64,000 bases of DNA from contig NZ_BMCS01000002.1 of assembly GCF_014635305.1 (NCBI RefSeq), positions 620,001 through 684,000 on the forward strand, written 5' to 3'. The translations under genes were made by a program, and so were the position numbers. Source of the stretch: Williamsia phyllosphaerae. Its GTDB lineage: Bacteria > Actinomycetota > Actinomycetes > Mycobacteriales > Mycobacteriaceae. The notes below the pieces were generated by a model, which made no database searches, was not told the origin of the DNA, and saw only the letters and a program-made list of their open reading frames with translations. Positions 46,284 through 55,179 of this stretch are shown one piece after another (positions within the stretch are counted from its first letter, which is position 1; every line of letters begins with the position of its first letter).

Positions 46284-46873
46284 TTCAGCCCCTCGAGCAC
46301 TTTCGCAACTTGCTGTGTCGCGGGTTGGCAGCCGGCGAATCGGTCATCGTAGGTTCGCAGTCGATACTGCAGCAGATAGCCCGCCGGAGTCTTGTCGCTG
46401 CTCACCGACGCCTGGCAACTATCCAGGAGACCCGGCACAGTCACGTAACCCTTCGCGGAAGGTCCGACCGGAAAGGTCTCGGTCGCCGCCTGGCGCAGCG
46501 CCTCCGCATCCACTGGCTTTGTAACGCTCAATTCGAGGTGACTGTCTCCGGCGCCGAGGGACCAATCGCAACCGGGCAGACCGTCCTGCGTCTCAGGTGA
46601 TGACTCGACCTCGCCCGGCGGAACACTCAACGGCCGTAAGTCATTTGCAGTCAGGAGTCCGCAAAATTGTTCACTCGAAAGGGCGATTGCCGGGTCGACA
46701 CTGGACGACTCCCCTGCGTCCGACGTCGCGGTCGTGGTCGCCGTTCCTCCCGCGCTACTGACGAAGCTTCCGGCATTGTTTCGAGGCGCACTGTCGTCGC
46801 TGCATGCAGAGACAGCACCCGCTGTCAAAGCAGCGAACGCCAGTACCGTAACGATTCTTCGGATGTACCTCAT
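46277..46873 (-). CDS. lipoprotein of the toxin locus (DUF3558-like)
   Basis: 198 residues from ATG 46873. MRYIRRIVTVLAFAALTAGAVSAC is a lipoprotein signal with lipobox AVSAC, followed by a Ser/Thr linker. The mature domain contains LSSEQFCGLLTANDLRPL, GCDWSLGAGDSHLELSV and a later Cys, the pattern of DUF3558-like lipoproteins of mycobacteria and Gordonia, which often sit beside secretion loci. The ATG overlaps the stop of the upstream cargo gene (ATGA). It may act at the cell surface in uptake or release of the cargo; unproven. Confidence 0.75.
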   Translation of the reverse strand: MRYIRRIVTVLAFAALTAGAVSACSDDSAPRNNAGSFVSSAGGTATTTATSDAGESSSVDPAIALSSEQFCGLLTANDLRPLSVPPGEVESSPETQDGLPGCDWSLGAGDSHLELSVTKPVDAEALRQAATETFPVGPSAKGYVTVPGLLDSCQASVSSDKTPAGYLLQYRLRTYDDRFAGCQPATQQVAKVLEGLKW

Positions 46874-48057
46874 GGTGCGTCCTCCCACGGCGCCTCACCG
46901 GCACCGGCTTCGTAGCGTTGTTTCGGCGCGTCACGCGCGCGGTTCACGTCCGCTGTGGTTGCAAGATCCTGCGTGTTCTGTGCTCGCTGCTCTGCGTCGT
47001 CGATGATCTTCTTATACGGGGCCAGCTTGTCGTCGATCTTTCCACCCGCGTAACCCATTGGATCGCTGACGAATTGGAGAAACTCTTCAACGGTGTCTAT
47101 GGCTTTCTTGATGTCGGTCAGCATCGTATCGACGGTTTTGTAGATGTCGTAGATGATGCGCGTGACCTGGTCAATGGTCTTCTCTGTACCCAGACCGGGG
47201 ATGAGCTTCAGGACGGTATGCACGGCCCCGGAGAGATCGTGGAAGTCCACGAACCGTTCCAGTGACCTCATCAAGAGATCAAGGACACGCTTTACTGCGT
47301 CCTGGATCTTCCGTGAAGCAAGATTCAGGCCTTGTTGAATGAGTCGGCCCGTGGCCGCCTCCCATTCCAACCCGCGCGACAAGTTGTTGACATAGTCGCC
47401 GAACGCCACTGCCGCCTTGCCGTCCCAATGCGGGTCGAGGCGACTATGTACTGAAGACAGGTCGTTTCCGACGGTGCCCAAGGCTGTCCCAGCCTTGGCG
47501 TAAGCCTCCCCGATCGTTTCCAAGGCCGCCCAGTTTCCGGCGATCGGTTCGAGCGCCGCCTCGATGGGGCTCCAGTTGATGAGAGAGCGAATTTTACCGT
47601 CCACTTCACCCACCCATCCCATCGAAGCGTCGATCAAGCTCCGCGAATCGGCCTGGCGGTGTTCGGGCTCATCGATCTGGATCGGAGTGGGGGCACCGTA
47701 GGAGACCTCGCCTGACATCGAATCAACCGACACGATCTTGCCACCGTCAATAACCGTGTGTGCCAACGACGTCGCGTTTTTTCGGTCCTGCGCGTGATAG
47801 TCCCAAGCGCCCTGCTTCATCTCGTTACCGGTCCCCGAGAGATCGTCGATCAGAGGCGCCTGACGGGCCTTGGTCGCCTCGGCCAGCGAGTTCACCGCGC
47901 CCTCGAGCACGCTCATCAGACCTGTGAAGTCCTTGCCCTGGGGCGCGGCACACTTGACCGACATTTTTGTGGCTGAATCGGCGTGCTTCGCCAGTTCTAG
48001 TACATAGGAGCCAGCTCCCGCGAGCTCGGTGGGCTCAACTTTGAATTTCTCGGACAA
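46870..48057 (-). CDS. large helical type VII secretion cargo protein
   Basis: 395 residues from TTG 48057 (LSEKFKVEPTELAGAGSYVLELAKHADSA), with GGGAGG 6 bases upstream; the frame is open to 48327 but the upstream part is unlike protein. The first ~100 residues resemble ESX-1 secretion-associated EspC-type helices. The middle contains SSVHSRLDPHWDGKAAVAFGDYVNNLSRGLEWE, a second W-x-G-type hairpin. The C-terminus is helical and hydrophilic. No toxin domain is seen. It heads the operon cargo - lipoprotein - small proteins - RHS toxin - immunity. Confidence 0.7.
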   Translation of the reverse strand: MSEKFKVEPTELAGAGSYVLELAKHADSATKMSVKCAAPQGKDFTGLMSVLEGAVNSLAEATKARQAPLIDDLSGTGNEMKQGAWDYHAQDRKNATSLAHTVIDGGKIVSVDSMSGEVSYGAPTPIQIDEPEHRQADSRSLIDASMGWVGEVDGKIRSLINWSPIEAALEPIAGNWAALETIGEAYAKAGTALGTVGNDLSSVHSRLDPHWDGKAAVAFGDYVNNLSRGLEWEAATGRLIQQGLNLASRKIQDAVKRVLDLLMRSLERFVDFHDLSGAVHTVLKLIPGLGTEKTIDQVTRIIYDIYKTVDTMLTDIKKAIDTVEEFLQFVSDPMGYAGGKIDDKLAPYKKIIDDAEQRAQNTQDLATTADVNRARDAPKQRYEAGAGEAPWEDAP

Positions 48058-48423
48058 GCGCCCTCCCGCTAGTTGTCGCGATCCGCCACCAACGTCCGTG
48101 CCGTTAGCGGTCCGAATCAGTACCGTACCGGACAGGTGCACAAAACCGAACCTCTTCGTTGCCGGCGCACCAAGCGTGGGAACCGCCCCTGCACGGCCAT
48201 GGCAACGCGGCTCGCAACGGACCGACGGCCTTGCAGGGAAGGTGAGATGGTGGCGCACTTGATGGAAGGCCCGGACGACCGGCGGCGTCGCAACAAAGCT
48301 GCGATCACTCCGCGAGGATGACTTCACGGGAGATGGCGATGGTCACCGACGCGAACGGCTCGGGGCAGGATTGCCGATGATCGTTACCGGCACGGTGGCC
48401 AAGCGCCCCCCACGATCCGCCTC

Positions 48424-48696
48424 TTGTGGACCGTCACCGCGGCGGCGACTATCGTTGCGTGCGTTCTTTGCTCCGTCCAGATCGGTTCCGGTGTCATGCT
48501 GGCACGCGAATTGCGCCGGACCTGCGGCACCCACCCACCGTTGCTGATCGCCCAATACTTCTGGGTAACCATGCTGCTGTCTGCGGTGGGCCTGGCGGCG
48601 GCCATCGCGGCGATGGTCTCGTCGCCCCGGGGAGTCGCACGCTGTGCTGCTGCAATATCTGGGCTGGTGTGCGGAGCAGTGTTGGTGCCGAGTTAG
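48424..48696 (+). CDS. small membrane protein (uncertain)
   Basis: 90 residues from TTG 48424 with two or three hydrophobic segments (VTAAATIVACVLCSVQIGSGVML, YFWVTMLLSAVGLAAAIAAMV, AAISGLVCGAVLV). The start is weak and no family was recognised. The ~260 bases after it hold nothing identifiable. Confidence 0.4.
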   Translation: MWTVTAAATIVACVLCSVQIGSGVMLARELRRTCGTHPPLLIAQYFWVTMLLSAVGLAAAIAAMVSSPRGVARCAAAISGLVCGAVLVPS

Positions 48697-48960
48697 TTCG
48701 TCTTCACCGCTCGTCACAACTTTATTGGCCCTCTGTGCAGCAGCCTGTGAGCCGGTCGAAGAAGTGCTCCACCGACAGAGAGCGCTTGGTGGCGTTAGCT
48801 TTAACGGTCCAGCCGCGAGGCAGCCCGTGAAACAGCGCAGCCAATGAGCGGGGGTTGATCGATTCCGTCGCTTAGCCGTTGTAGTCCGAACGTATTACGT
48901 GCGTTGTCGCATGATCCGATACATCGCGCGGCCGCGCTGTGTTGAACCTAGAATCTGCGC

Positions 48961-49329
48961 ATGATTCGCAAACAAGGCGCATGGGGACTGTGGTGGCTAA
49001 CGATCATCACGCTGAGCATCTACTACTTCATCTGGTACGACCGCATCAACGGCGAACTGGCCGCGGCGGTCGGAGTTGAGAGGACCGCCTGGACACGCTG
49101 GTGGTCACAGCTCATCCCCATCTACGGCATCGTCGGCCTCCACCGGACGGCCAAGCGACTGAACCAGGCTCACGCTGCAGTCGGGTCGAGCACCCATGTG
49201 TCGCCGTTCGTGACATGGTTCTGGGCCGCAGGATGGTTCGCCTCACACACGCGTTACCTCCAGCGACGCATCAACATTCTGGCTGATGTTCATGCCGGAC
49301 GAAATGCATATCAGCCCCGCGCCGCGTAG
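48961..49329 (+). CDS. DUF4234 membrane protein
   Basis: 122 residues with hydrophobic segments at about 8-25 (WGLWWLTIITLSIYYFIWY), 45-60 and 82-95. The opening with W-x-x-x-x-LTLSIYYFIWYYR-type sequence is characteristic of DUF4234 proteins, small membrane proteins of unknown role widespread in actinobacteria. ATG 48961 is the clear start. It is monocistronic. The 250 bases after it, to the sirtuin stop, contain no recognisable gene. Confidence 0.75.
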   Translation: MIRKQGAWGLWWLTIITLSIYYFIWYDRINGELAAAVGVERTAWTRWWSQLIPIYGIVGLHRTAKRLNQAHAAVGSSTHVSPFVTWFWAAGWFASHTRYLQRRINILADVHAGRNAYQPRAA

Positions 49330-49581
49330 CCAGATCGCGCTGTGCGGTCACTGAATGAATGCAGACATTGGTGTCAAACTCACGCGTTCGGAGCAGTTCA
49401 CTACCACGCATCGCCCAACGAGCAGATGCCACCGAAGGCCCGCATCGTCTCTGGGCGTTTGACTTACACCGTCGAAAGGCAGAGCCCCGCCAAGGCGACG
49501 TCGGTCGCCAAAAGTCCCCGACCGCGAGTCGTAACGATCACGTCAGGCTCTCGCTTACGTCATTTCGAGCTCGTTCGACCA

Positions 49582-50337
49582 TCAACCGTCTGATGCAAGC
49601 ACGTCGACGAGCCCGGGCAGAGCAACCGCGGCCGTCGACCGGATGGTGATGTCACAGGCATCGGACAGATCCGTCTCGTCCGGATTGATCTCGATGATCG
49701 TCGCGCCGGCGCCGCGAGCGATGTGCGGCAGACCAGCAGCTGGGTAGACGACACCTGACGTCCCGACGAGGATGAACACGTCGCACGCCTCGGCACGGGC
49801 TGTCGCTTCTGTGAATGCGTTCTGCGGCAACATCTCCCCGAACCACACGACGCCCGGTCGCACATGTCCGCCGCATTCGCACTGCGGTGGCGGTAATCGA
49901 TCGCCCTCGGGGTCTGACACTTCCGCGTCGTGCTCGCGGCCACAGGTGTCGCACCGGCACGCGAACAGGCTGCCGTGGACATGGATCACGTCGGAGCTGC
50001 CTGCGCGCTCGTGGAGGTCGTCGACGTTCTGGGTGACCAGCCGTACGTCCGCGAACTGCGCCCAGGTGGCGAGCGCCTGATGCCCGGCGTTGGGTTCGAC
50101 GGCAGTGAGCATCGCACGACGTCGCTGGTACCAGGCCCACACCAACGCGGGGTCGTCCTCCCAGGCCTCCGGAGTCGCCAGGGTCATCGGGTCGTACTTG
50201 GCCCACAAACCCGTCTGCACATTCCGGAACGTCGGCACACCGCTCTCCGCCGACATGCCTGCGCCGGTGAGGACGGTGACCGTGTTCGCCGGGCGAAGGG
50301 TCTCGATGGCGTCGCTTGTCGGATCGGTGGCGCTCAT
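49582..50337 (-). CDS. cobB: NAD-dependent protein deacylase (sirtuin, CobB type)
   Basis: 251 residues from ATG 50337. NAD binding: TGAGMSAESGVPTFR (24-38) and TQNVDDLHERAG (102-113), with catalytic H121 (HVHGS). A zinc module has C129/C132 and C153/C155. Y70 and R73 (WAWYQRRR) match the Tyr-x-x-Arg pair that marks class III sirtuins able to remove succinyl and malonyl groups, so desuccinylase activity is likely. It consumes NAD, which links it loosely to the NAD-salvage operon 2.4 kb away. It is single, leftward. Confidence 0.93.
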   Translation of the reverse strand: MSATDPTSDAIETLRPANTVTVLTGAGMSAESGVPTFRNVQTGLWAKYDPMTLATPEAWEDDPALVWAWYQRRRAMLTAVEPNAGHQALATWAQFADVRLVTQNVDDLHERAGSSDVIHVHGSLFACRCDTCGREHDAEVSDPEGDRLPPPQCECGGHVRPGVVWFGEMLPQNAFTEATARAEACDVFILVGTSGVVYPAAGLPHIARGAGATIIEINPDETDLSDACDITIRSTAAVALPGLVDVLASDG

Positions 50338-50488
50338 TTGTTGCCTGCCTCTCTGGTCACTCGCCATCGCGACTGACGACGTCTGTTCGTTCCTTCGAAT
50401 TGTCCTCGCCGCCGCCGGCTGCGGGGGTGATTGCCGCCAGGCCGATCAGGGTCTCGACGTGGGGTCGTCGGCCTGTTAGGCATAGACG

Positions 50489-51280
50489 ATGAAGCGCTCG
50501 GGTCTGGTAACCCTGTCAGCCGTGGTGGCCGTCGTCGCCCTGTCGGGTTGCTCGTCCACAGACGGCAGCCCCTCGTCGCAACCCACGACGGTCGTGACCG
50601 TCACCGAGTCAGCCTCGGCGACCGCCGCCCCCACGTCGACGACGACAACAGCGGCTGCGAGCCCGTACACACAGACCAGCATCCGGGTGACAGGAGCGTC
50701 GGGCCGGGCCACCTACGACGTCACCATCCCGCAGTTGAGCGGCGGCAACCCGGCGGTCACCGCCGAGTTCAACCAGTCGATGCGTGCGGCCCTCCAAGAC
50801 CTGATCGACGATGACAAGTCGCCGTACGACGGCTTCAAGCTGAGCAACGGCTACTCGAAGGGCCCGTTCCACATCGGTGAGCGGGTCATCAGCGCGGAGC
50901 AGATCACCGGGTGGATCGCTCAACCCCCTGGTGCGCACGGCGACTCACTGCTCTCGACGGTGACCATCAACGCCGACACCGCGAAACCGATCACGTTGCA
51001 AGATGCGTTCGGAGATCTCGGCGCCGGTCTCGCGCGGCTCTCACAGGAATCGGCACGCATCCTGCCGACGACCAACGTCGGGGACCGGTACGTCCGCGAG
51101 GGCATGGCACCCAAGCTGGAGAACTTCGCCAACTGGACCGCGTCGCCCGCCGGAATGCTGATCCACTTCGGCGACTATCAGGTCGGCGCGTACGCCGACG
51201 GGCTCGTCACCATCACGATTCCGTGGTCATCGTTGTCCGACGTGCTGGCACCCGGCATGCAGGACGTCCTGAGCAGCTGA
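50489..51280 (+). CDS. DUF3298/RsiV-like lipoprotein
   Basis: 263 residues. MKRSGLVTLSAVVAVVALSGC is a lipoprotein signal (lipobox ALSGC), followed by a Ser/Thr/Ala-rich linker to about 60. The mature domain (YDVTIPQLSGGNPAVTAEFNQSMRAAL, later ITLQDAFGD and LIHFGDYQVGAYADG) matches the DUF3298/PdaC-RsiV fold also found in mycobacterial Mpt64-like proteins. Family members bind lysozyme or cell-wall material; the ligand here is unknown. ATG 50489 is clear. Confidence 0.82.
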   Translation: MKRSGLVTLSAVVAVVALSGCSSTDGSPSSQPTTVVTVTESASATAAPTSTTTTAAASPYTQTSIRVTGASGRATYDVTIPQLSGGNPAVTAEFNQSMRAALQDLIDDDKSPYDGFKLSNGYSKGPFHIGERVISAEQITGWIAQPPGAHGDSLLSTVTINADTAKPITLQDAFGDLGAGLARLSQESARILPTTNVGDRYVREGMAPKLENFANWTASPAGMLIHFGDYQVGAYADGLVTITIPWSSLSDVLAPGMQDVLSS

Positions 51281-51320
51281 GTAGAAGTACGGATTCTATG
51301 CGGAGGCCGGCCGCGATGGA

Positions 51321-51653
51321 ATGGTCCTCATGATCGAGACAACGCAGATCCCCGGACCGATCGAAGTCGTGCGACCCAAGTATTCGGGCGGAGCAGCTTT
51401 CGCCACCGGGCTCGCATGGGCGCTCTTCTTCATCGTTCCCGCGCTCTACCTGGCAGCGTGGCAGGAGTCCGGCAGCGGGCCGGACGACAATTCCACGTCG
51501 ATCTTCGTCATCACAGCCGTCTTCGCCTTCATCTCTGTCATGTCTGCCATCTTCGGGGCGGTCCGCGGCAGCGGCGCGACCCGGAACGCCTGCCTCTTAC
51601 TTCTGGCTTTGGAGCTGTTGCCCCTCATAAGAGACAGCGGGCTCCTCAATTGA
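51321..51653 (+). CDS. small membrane protein
   Basis: 110 residues with hydrophobic segments at about 24-46 (AAFATGLAWALFFIVPALYLAAW), 60-83 (STSIFVITAVFAFISVMSAIFG) and 90-103. The N-terminus (IETTQIPGPIEVVRPKY) is soluble. It lies 40 bases after the lipoprotein on the same strand and may be co-transcribed. No family was recognised; ATG 51321 and ATG 51330 are both possible. Confidence 0.55.
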   Translation: MVLMIETTQIPGPIEVVRPKYSGGAAFATGLAWALFFIVPALYLAAWQESGSGPDDNSTSIFVITAVFAFISVMSAIFGAVRGSGATRNACLLLLALELLPLIRDSGLLN

Positions 51654-51687
51654 CGCGGGCTACCTTGCGATCCAAAGGGATGTCAGA

Positions 51688-52170
51688 CTACCGACCCGCC
51701 AGCGCCTCGGCGAGATCATCGCACCCCAATGCACGGTATGCCTTGACATACTTCCCGATCAGCCTCTGCTGCAACGGCTCCGGCAAGCGGCGGAACCGCT
51801 CGGGATCGGTGTTGTCCGCAAGGTCAGCCAACTTCACGACGAGTGCGCTGTCGTGCCTCCGGATCGCCGCGTAGTAGTCCTCGTCCGGAATGTCCTTGTT
51901 CCGCGTCAGTAGCGTCACCACCTCGACGACGTCAGCGGGCACACCGCGCTCGAGGAGATTCTCCGCGGTGATGCCCGAGTCCTCGACCACGTCGTGCAAC
52001 AGTCCGGCAGCGACGGCGACCTCGTCGCTCGGGTCGATCCTCCGCGACACCGAGCGCGGGTGCTCGATGTAGTCGACCCCCAGCTTGTCGGTCTGGCCAC
52101 GGTGCGCCTCCACCGCTATCGCATCGGCCAGTGCCAGCAGGCCCTCACGTTCAGATGAATTCACTGTCAT
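51688..52170 (-). CDS. HD-domain phosphohydrolase, RelA/SpoT-like
   Basis: 160 residues. The HD metal site is formed by H in EAHRGQTDKLGVDYIEHPRSV, HD in AAGLLHDVVEDSGIT, and the distal Asp in VVKLADLADNTDPER. This is the order of the small SpoT-like or Mesh1-like hydrolases that act on (p)ppGpp or nucleotide phosphates. No synthetase or regulatory domain is present. ATG 52170 has GAGGAAG upstream, which lies in the end of the preceding gene; the two overlap by 20 bases and are coupled. Confidence 0.85.
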   Translation of the reverse strand: MTVNSSEREGLLALADAIAVEAHRGQTDKLGVDYIEHPRSVSRRIDPSDEVAVAAGLLHDVVEDSGITAENLLERGVPADVVEVVTLLTRNKDIPDEDYYAAIRRHDSALVVKLADLADNTDPERFRRLPEPLQQRLIGKYVKAYRALGCDDLAEALAGR

Positions 52171-52624
52171 CAATTTCTTCCTCCTCGTGATCCGGCATCA
52201 GAGTGTCCGGAAGGCTGTATTCGCAACCCAGATCGTCCGGGGACGCGATACCGCAGGTGTCCCGGAACCAGGCGACCACGGCACCCGCGAGGAGCTCCTG
52301 GTCGCGACTGAAGATGTATCCGTCGGTGCAGTCCTCGAAGTGTCCGTTCATCAACCATCGGTAGATGGGCAAGCCGCGCGACCTGAAGTCGACCACGTTG
52401 AGCCGCAGCAACATCTCGCGCGAACGGCGCAGCATCACGACACCGTCTTCGAGAATCACCGCCTGAACGCAGGCCACATCTTGATCATGTTCCGCGTGGT
52501 AGATGAAGTGCGCCGGCCCGATCTCGAAGATCATGCCAACCGGCTTGTCCGTGAGGGAGGTGGCGATCCACTCCGCCATCGCGCGCCATTCACGTATGCC
52601 CGACGGGTTGTTTGTGTGTCCCAT
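52151..52624 (-). CDS. hypothetical acidic protein upstream of the HD hydrolase
   Basis: 157 residues with an alpha/beta N-terminal part (MAEWIATSLTDKPVGMIFEIGPAHFIYHAEHD...VQAVILEDGVVMLRRSREMLL) resembling the YbjN/TY-Chap-like fold, and an acidic C-terminus (DHEEEEIDDSEFI). Clear start at ATG 52624. It is the first gene of the pair with the HD hydrolase. The function is unknown; a chaperone- or sensor-like role is only a guess. Confidence 0.6.
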   Translation of the reverse strand: MGHTNNPSGIREWRAMAEWIATSLTDKPVGMIFEIGPAHFIYHAEHDQDVACVQAVILEDGVVMLRRSREMLLRLNVVDFRSRGLPIYRWLMNGHFEDCTDGYIFSRDQELLAGAVVAWFRDTCGIASPDDLGCEYSLPDTLMPDHEEEEIDDSEFI

Positions 52625-52711
52625 ATCGGTGACCTCCTGCGACTTTCACCCTGACGGTACCGCCGGGGTCTGACATTGCGACGACGTGCGAAACTCGTGC
52701 TACGTTCTTTG

Positions 52712-52729
52712 TAGTCACTTCGACCACTA
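52712..52729. promoter_or_regulatory. candidate NrtR operator upstream of pnuC
   Basis: TAGTCACTTCGACCACTA has 4-bp inverted ends (TAGT...ACTA) and lies 18 bases before the pnuC start, followed by AAAGGAG as ribosome-binding site. NrtR repressors of NAD genes bind short inverted sites, and the NrtR gene is at the end of this operon, so autoregulation from here is likely. The exact site was judged by eye. Confidence 0.4.
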
Positions 52730-52746
52730 AAGTAAAGGAGTCGACT

Positions 52747-53385
52747 ATGACGATCGTCGGCTGGCTCGGATCAACCGCGTTCAGCGCGTTCGGCGCACCT
52801 ACGTCTTGGGCGGAACTATTGGGCTTCGTCACCGGCGCTCTCTGCGTGTACCTCGTTGCACAGCAAAACATCTGGAACTGGCCGATCGGCATCGCGAACA
52901 ACGTCGTGTTCATCCTGTTGTTCCTGACCGCGGGGCTGTACGCCGACTCGGCACTGCAGGTCGTCTACATCGCGTTGGCCGTCTGGGGTTGGTATCTGTG
53001 GATCGCCGGCCGGGAGGCCGCACCGCGCGCGGTCACCGGGACCAGCCGACCGGAGTGGGCCGCGCTCGCCGTGATCGGAGTGCTGGCCACTGCTGTTCTG
53101 ACCGCGGTCCTGGCGCTGGCCACCGAGTCGGTCGTTCCGTTCTGGGATGCCCTCACAACGACGCTGTCACTGCTGGCCACCTGGGGCCAGGCCAAGAAGC
53201 GTTGGGAGTCATGGCTTCTCTGGATCACGGCCGACCTCATCTACGTACCGCTCTACTTCTACAAAGACCTCGTTCTGACCGCGGTGCTCTACGTCGGATT
53301 CCTCGCGCTGTGCGTGATGGGCCTGCGGGCGTGGCGTCGGGACATGTCCGCGCCGCCGGTCGCCGTTCCTGTTCTGCAGAGCTGA
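52747..53385 (+). CDS. pnuC: nicotinamide riboside transporter PnuC
   Basis: 212 residues with six to seven transmembrane helices. The PnuC signatures are present: ELLGFVTGALCVYLVAQQNIWNWPIGIANNVVF, where the W-N-W-P motif lines the substrate path, ALAVWGWYLW, and TWGQAKKRWESWLLWITADLIYVPLYFYK. It brings nicotinamide riboside into the cell by facilitated diffusion, trapped by phosphorylation. It is the first gene of the pnuC-nadR-nrtR operon, two bases before nadR. AAAGGAG precedes ATG 52747. Confidence 0.95.
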   Translation: MTIVGWLGSTAFSAFGAPTSWAELLGFVTGALCVYLVAQQNIWNWPIGIANNVVFILLFLTAGLYADSALQVVYIALAVWGWYLWIAGREAAPRAVTGTSRPEWAALAVIGVLATAVLTAVLALATESVVPFWDALTTTLSLLATWGQAKKRWESWLLWITADLIYVPLYFYKDLVLTAVLYVGFLALCVMGLRAWRRDMSAPPVAVPVLQS

Positions 53386-53387
53386 TC

Positions 53388-54476
53388 ATGTACCGGCACG
53401 CGTTGGTCATCGGCAAGTTCTATCCCCCACACGCTGGGCATCATGCGTTGATCCGGTTCGCGGCCAGCGTGGCCGAGGAGGTCACGGTGGTGGCGATGCC
53501 GTCGGCCGTCGAGTCCATCCCGTTGGCTGATCGTGTCGGATGGTTGCGGGAATCACACCGCGAGAATCCGTCGGTGCAGATCACCGGGATCGTCTGCGAT
53601 GCCCCCGTCGATCTGAGATCTCGCGCGGTGTGGGCAGCACAGGTGGCGTGCATGCGCGCTGCCGTCGCTCAGGTGTCGCCCGACCGCGTGGACGTGGTGG
53701 TGAGCAGCGAGGGTTACGGACGCGAGCTGGCGACGTGGTTCGACGCCGCGCACGTGTCCTTTGACCCGGATCGCCGGCGACTCCCCATCTCGGGCACACG
53801 GTGTCGCGCCGACCTCGCCGAATCGTGGACCTACCTGGACGCACCGACTAGTGCCGGCCTCATGACGCACGTCGTGGTGCTGGGGTCGGAGTCCACCGGC
53901 ACGACGACCGTCAGCCAGGCTGTGGCTCAACACTTCCGCGACCGAGGCGGCATCTGGGCGTCGACGCGGTGGGTGCCTGAGTACGGCCGGGACGCGACCG
54001 TCGAGAAGCTGGCTCAGCTACGGACCACGTCGGCCGAGGCCGACATGAATGACGTCACGTGGTCCGGCGACGACTTCGCCCACATCGCGCGCACGCAGCA
54101 GGGCCGCGAGGACGCGGCGGCACGCGACGGATCGCCACTGCTGGTCTGCGACACCGACGCGTTCACCACGACCATCTGGGAGCGGCGATATCTCGGCCCA
54201 CACAGTCACCGCGCGGCGCCCGAGGTCCGTGACACCGGCAGCATCTATCTCGTCACCGACCACGAGGACGTCCCCTTCGTGCAGGACGGCATTCGCGACG
54301 GTGAGCACGTCCGCGCAGAGATGACCGGATGGTTCATCGATGCGCTGACGCGCAGCGGACGGTCCTGGGTGTTGCTGACCGGTAGCCTCGACGAGCGGAT
54401 CGCGCTGGCCGTTCGAGTGGCCGACCAGGCGCTGGCCACGCGGTCCACGTTCGCCGATCCGCTGGGAGTGTCATGA
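53388..54476 (+). CDS. nadR: bifunctional NMN adenylyltransferase/nicotinamide riboside kinase NadR
   Basis: 362 residues. The N-terminal nucleotidyltransferase has GKFYPPHAGHH (HxGH, residues 15-18) and the ISGTRCR motif (134-140). The C-terminal kinase begins at about residue 160 with HVVVLGSESTGTTTVSQ, where the usual Walker-A Lys is replaced by Thr (G-T-T-T), a variant I believe occurs in actinobacteria. A lid/LID-like region with DTDAFTTTIWERRYLG follows. It phosphorylates nicotinamide riboside and adenylates NMN to NAD. There is no N-terminal HTH, unlike enterobacterial NadR; repression is instead by NrtR. ATG 53388 follows the pnuC stop. Confidence 0.92.
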   Translation: MYRHALVIGKFYPPHAGHHALIRFAASVAEEVTVVAMPSAVESIPLADRVGWLRESHRENPSVQITGIVCDAPVDLRSRAVWAAQVACMRAAVAQVSPDRVDVVVSSEGYGRELATWFDAAHVSFDPDRRRLPISGTRCRADLAESWTYLDAPTSAGLMTHVVVLGSESTGTTTVSQAVAQHFRDRGGIWASTRWVPEYGRDATVEKLAQLRTTSAEADMNDVTWSGDDFAHIARTQQGREDAAARDGSPLLVCDTDAFTTTIWERRYLGPHSHRAAPEVRDTGSIYLVTDHEDVPFVQDGIRDGEHVRAEMTGWFIDALTRSGRSWVLLTGSLDERIALAVRVADQALATRSTFADPLGVS

Positions 54477-55168
54477 CCTACGACGCGTCGGAGTTCCCGC
54501 CGTTCGCGGTCACCGTTGATCTGGCGGTGCTCACCCTCCGCGAGGGAAAGCTGTGCGCCCTGGTGATCACCCGCGGCGAGGACCCCTTCCGAGGAAAGCC
54601 GGCACTGCCAGGTGGATTCGTGCACATCAGCGAGTCGACCGACGCGGCGGCAGTTCGCGAACTCGCCGAGGAGACCGGGGTACGAACGTTCCCCGGGCAC
54701 GTCGAACAGCTGGCCACCTACAGCACTCCGGACCGCGACCCGAGAATGCGCGTGGTGTCGGTGGCCTACGTGGCGTTCGCGCCGGACATGCCCGAGCCGG
54801 TGGCCGGCACCGACGCGGCGGATGCGACGTGGCTCGCACTTGGCGACCTCCCGGACGATCTGGCGTTCGACCATCGGACCATCCTCGACGACGCGATCGA
54901 GCGGGTGCGGTCTAAACTCGAGTACACCACGCTCGCAACCCAGTTCGTCGGTGCCACCTTCACGCTGCGTGAGTTGCAGACGGTCTACGAGACGGTCTGG
55001 GACGTCACCTGGGATCGCGCCAATTTTCGACGAAAGGTGCTCGGCACCCCCGATTTCGTCCGCCCCGTGGACGGCGAGACGGTCGCCACCGGTACGCGGG
55101 GTCGACACGCACAGCTCTATCGCGCCGGCGAGGCCACGACGCTGCATCCGCCGATCCTGCGCTGGTAA
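54473..55168 (+). CDS. nrtR: NrtR-type Nudix transcriptional repressor of NAD metabolism
   Basis: 231 residues. The N-terminal Nudix-like domain has GGFVHISESTDAAAVRELAEETGV, a complete-looking Nudix box except for small changes, as in NrtR proteins that bind ADP-ribose. The C-terminal winged helix (FTLRELQTVYETVWDVTWDRANFRRKVLG) binds DNA. The ATG overlaps the nadR stop (ATGA). Family knowledge: NrtR represses NAD salvage genes and is released by ADP-ribose or related NAD metabolites; here it probably controls its own operon through the site before pnuC. Confidence 0.92.
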   Translation: MTYDASEFPPFAVTVDLAVLTLREGKLCALVITRGEDPFRGKPALPGGFVHISESTDAAAVRELAEETGVRTFPGHVEQLATYSTPDRDPRMRVVSVAYVAFAPDMPEPVAGTDAADATWLALGDLPDDLAFDHRTILDDAIERVRSKLEYTTLATQFVGATFTLRELQTVYETVWDVTWDRANFRRKVLGTPDFVRPVDGETVATGTRGRHAQLYRAGEATTLHPPILRW

Positions 55169-55179
55169 CGCCGATCAGG

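Noticed and set aside
48343..48717. 124-codon minus-strand frame opposite the small membrane protein
   Set aside because: It is hydrophilic, His/Arg/Gly-rich and lacks a domain. The plus-strand frame has clear membrane segments, though that gene too is uncertain.
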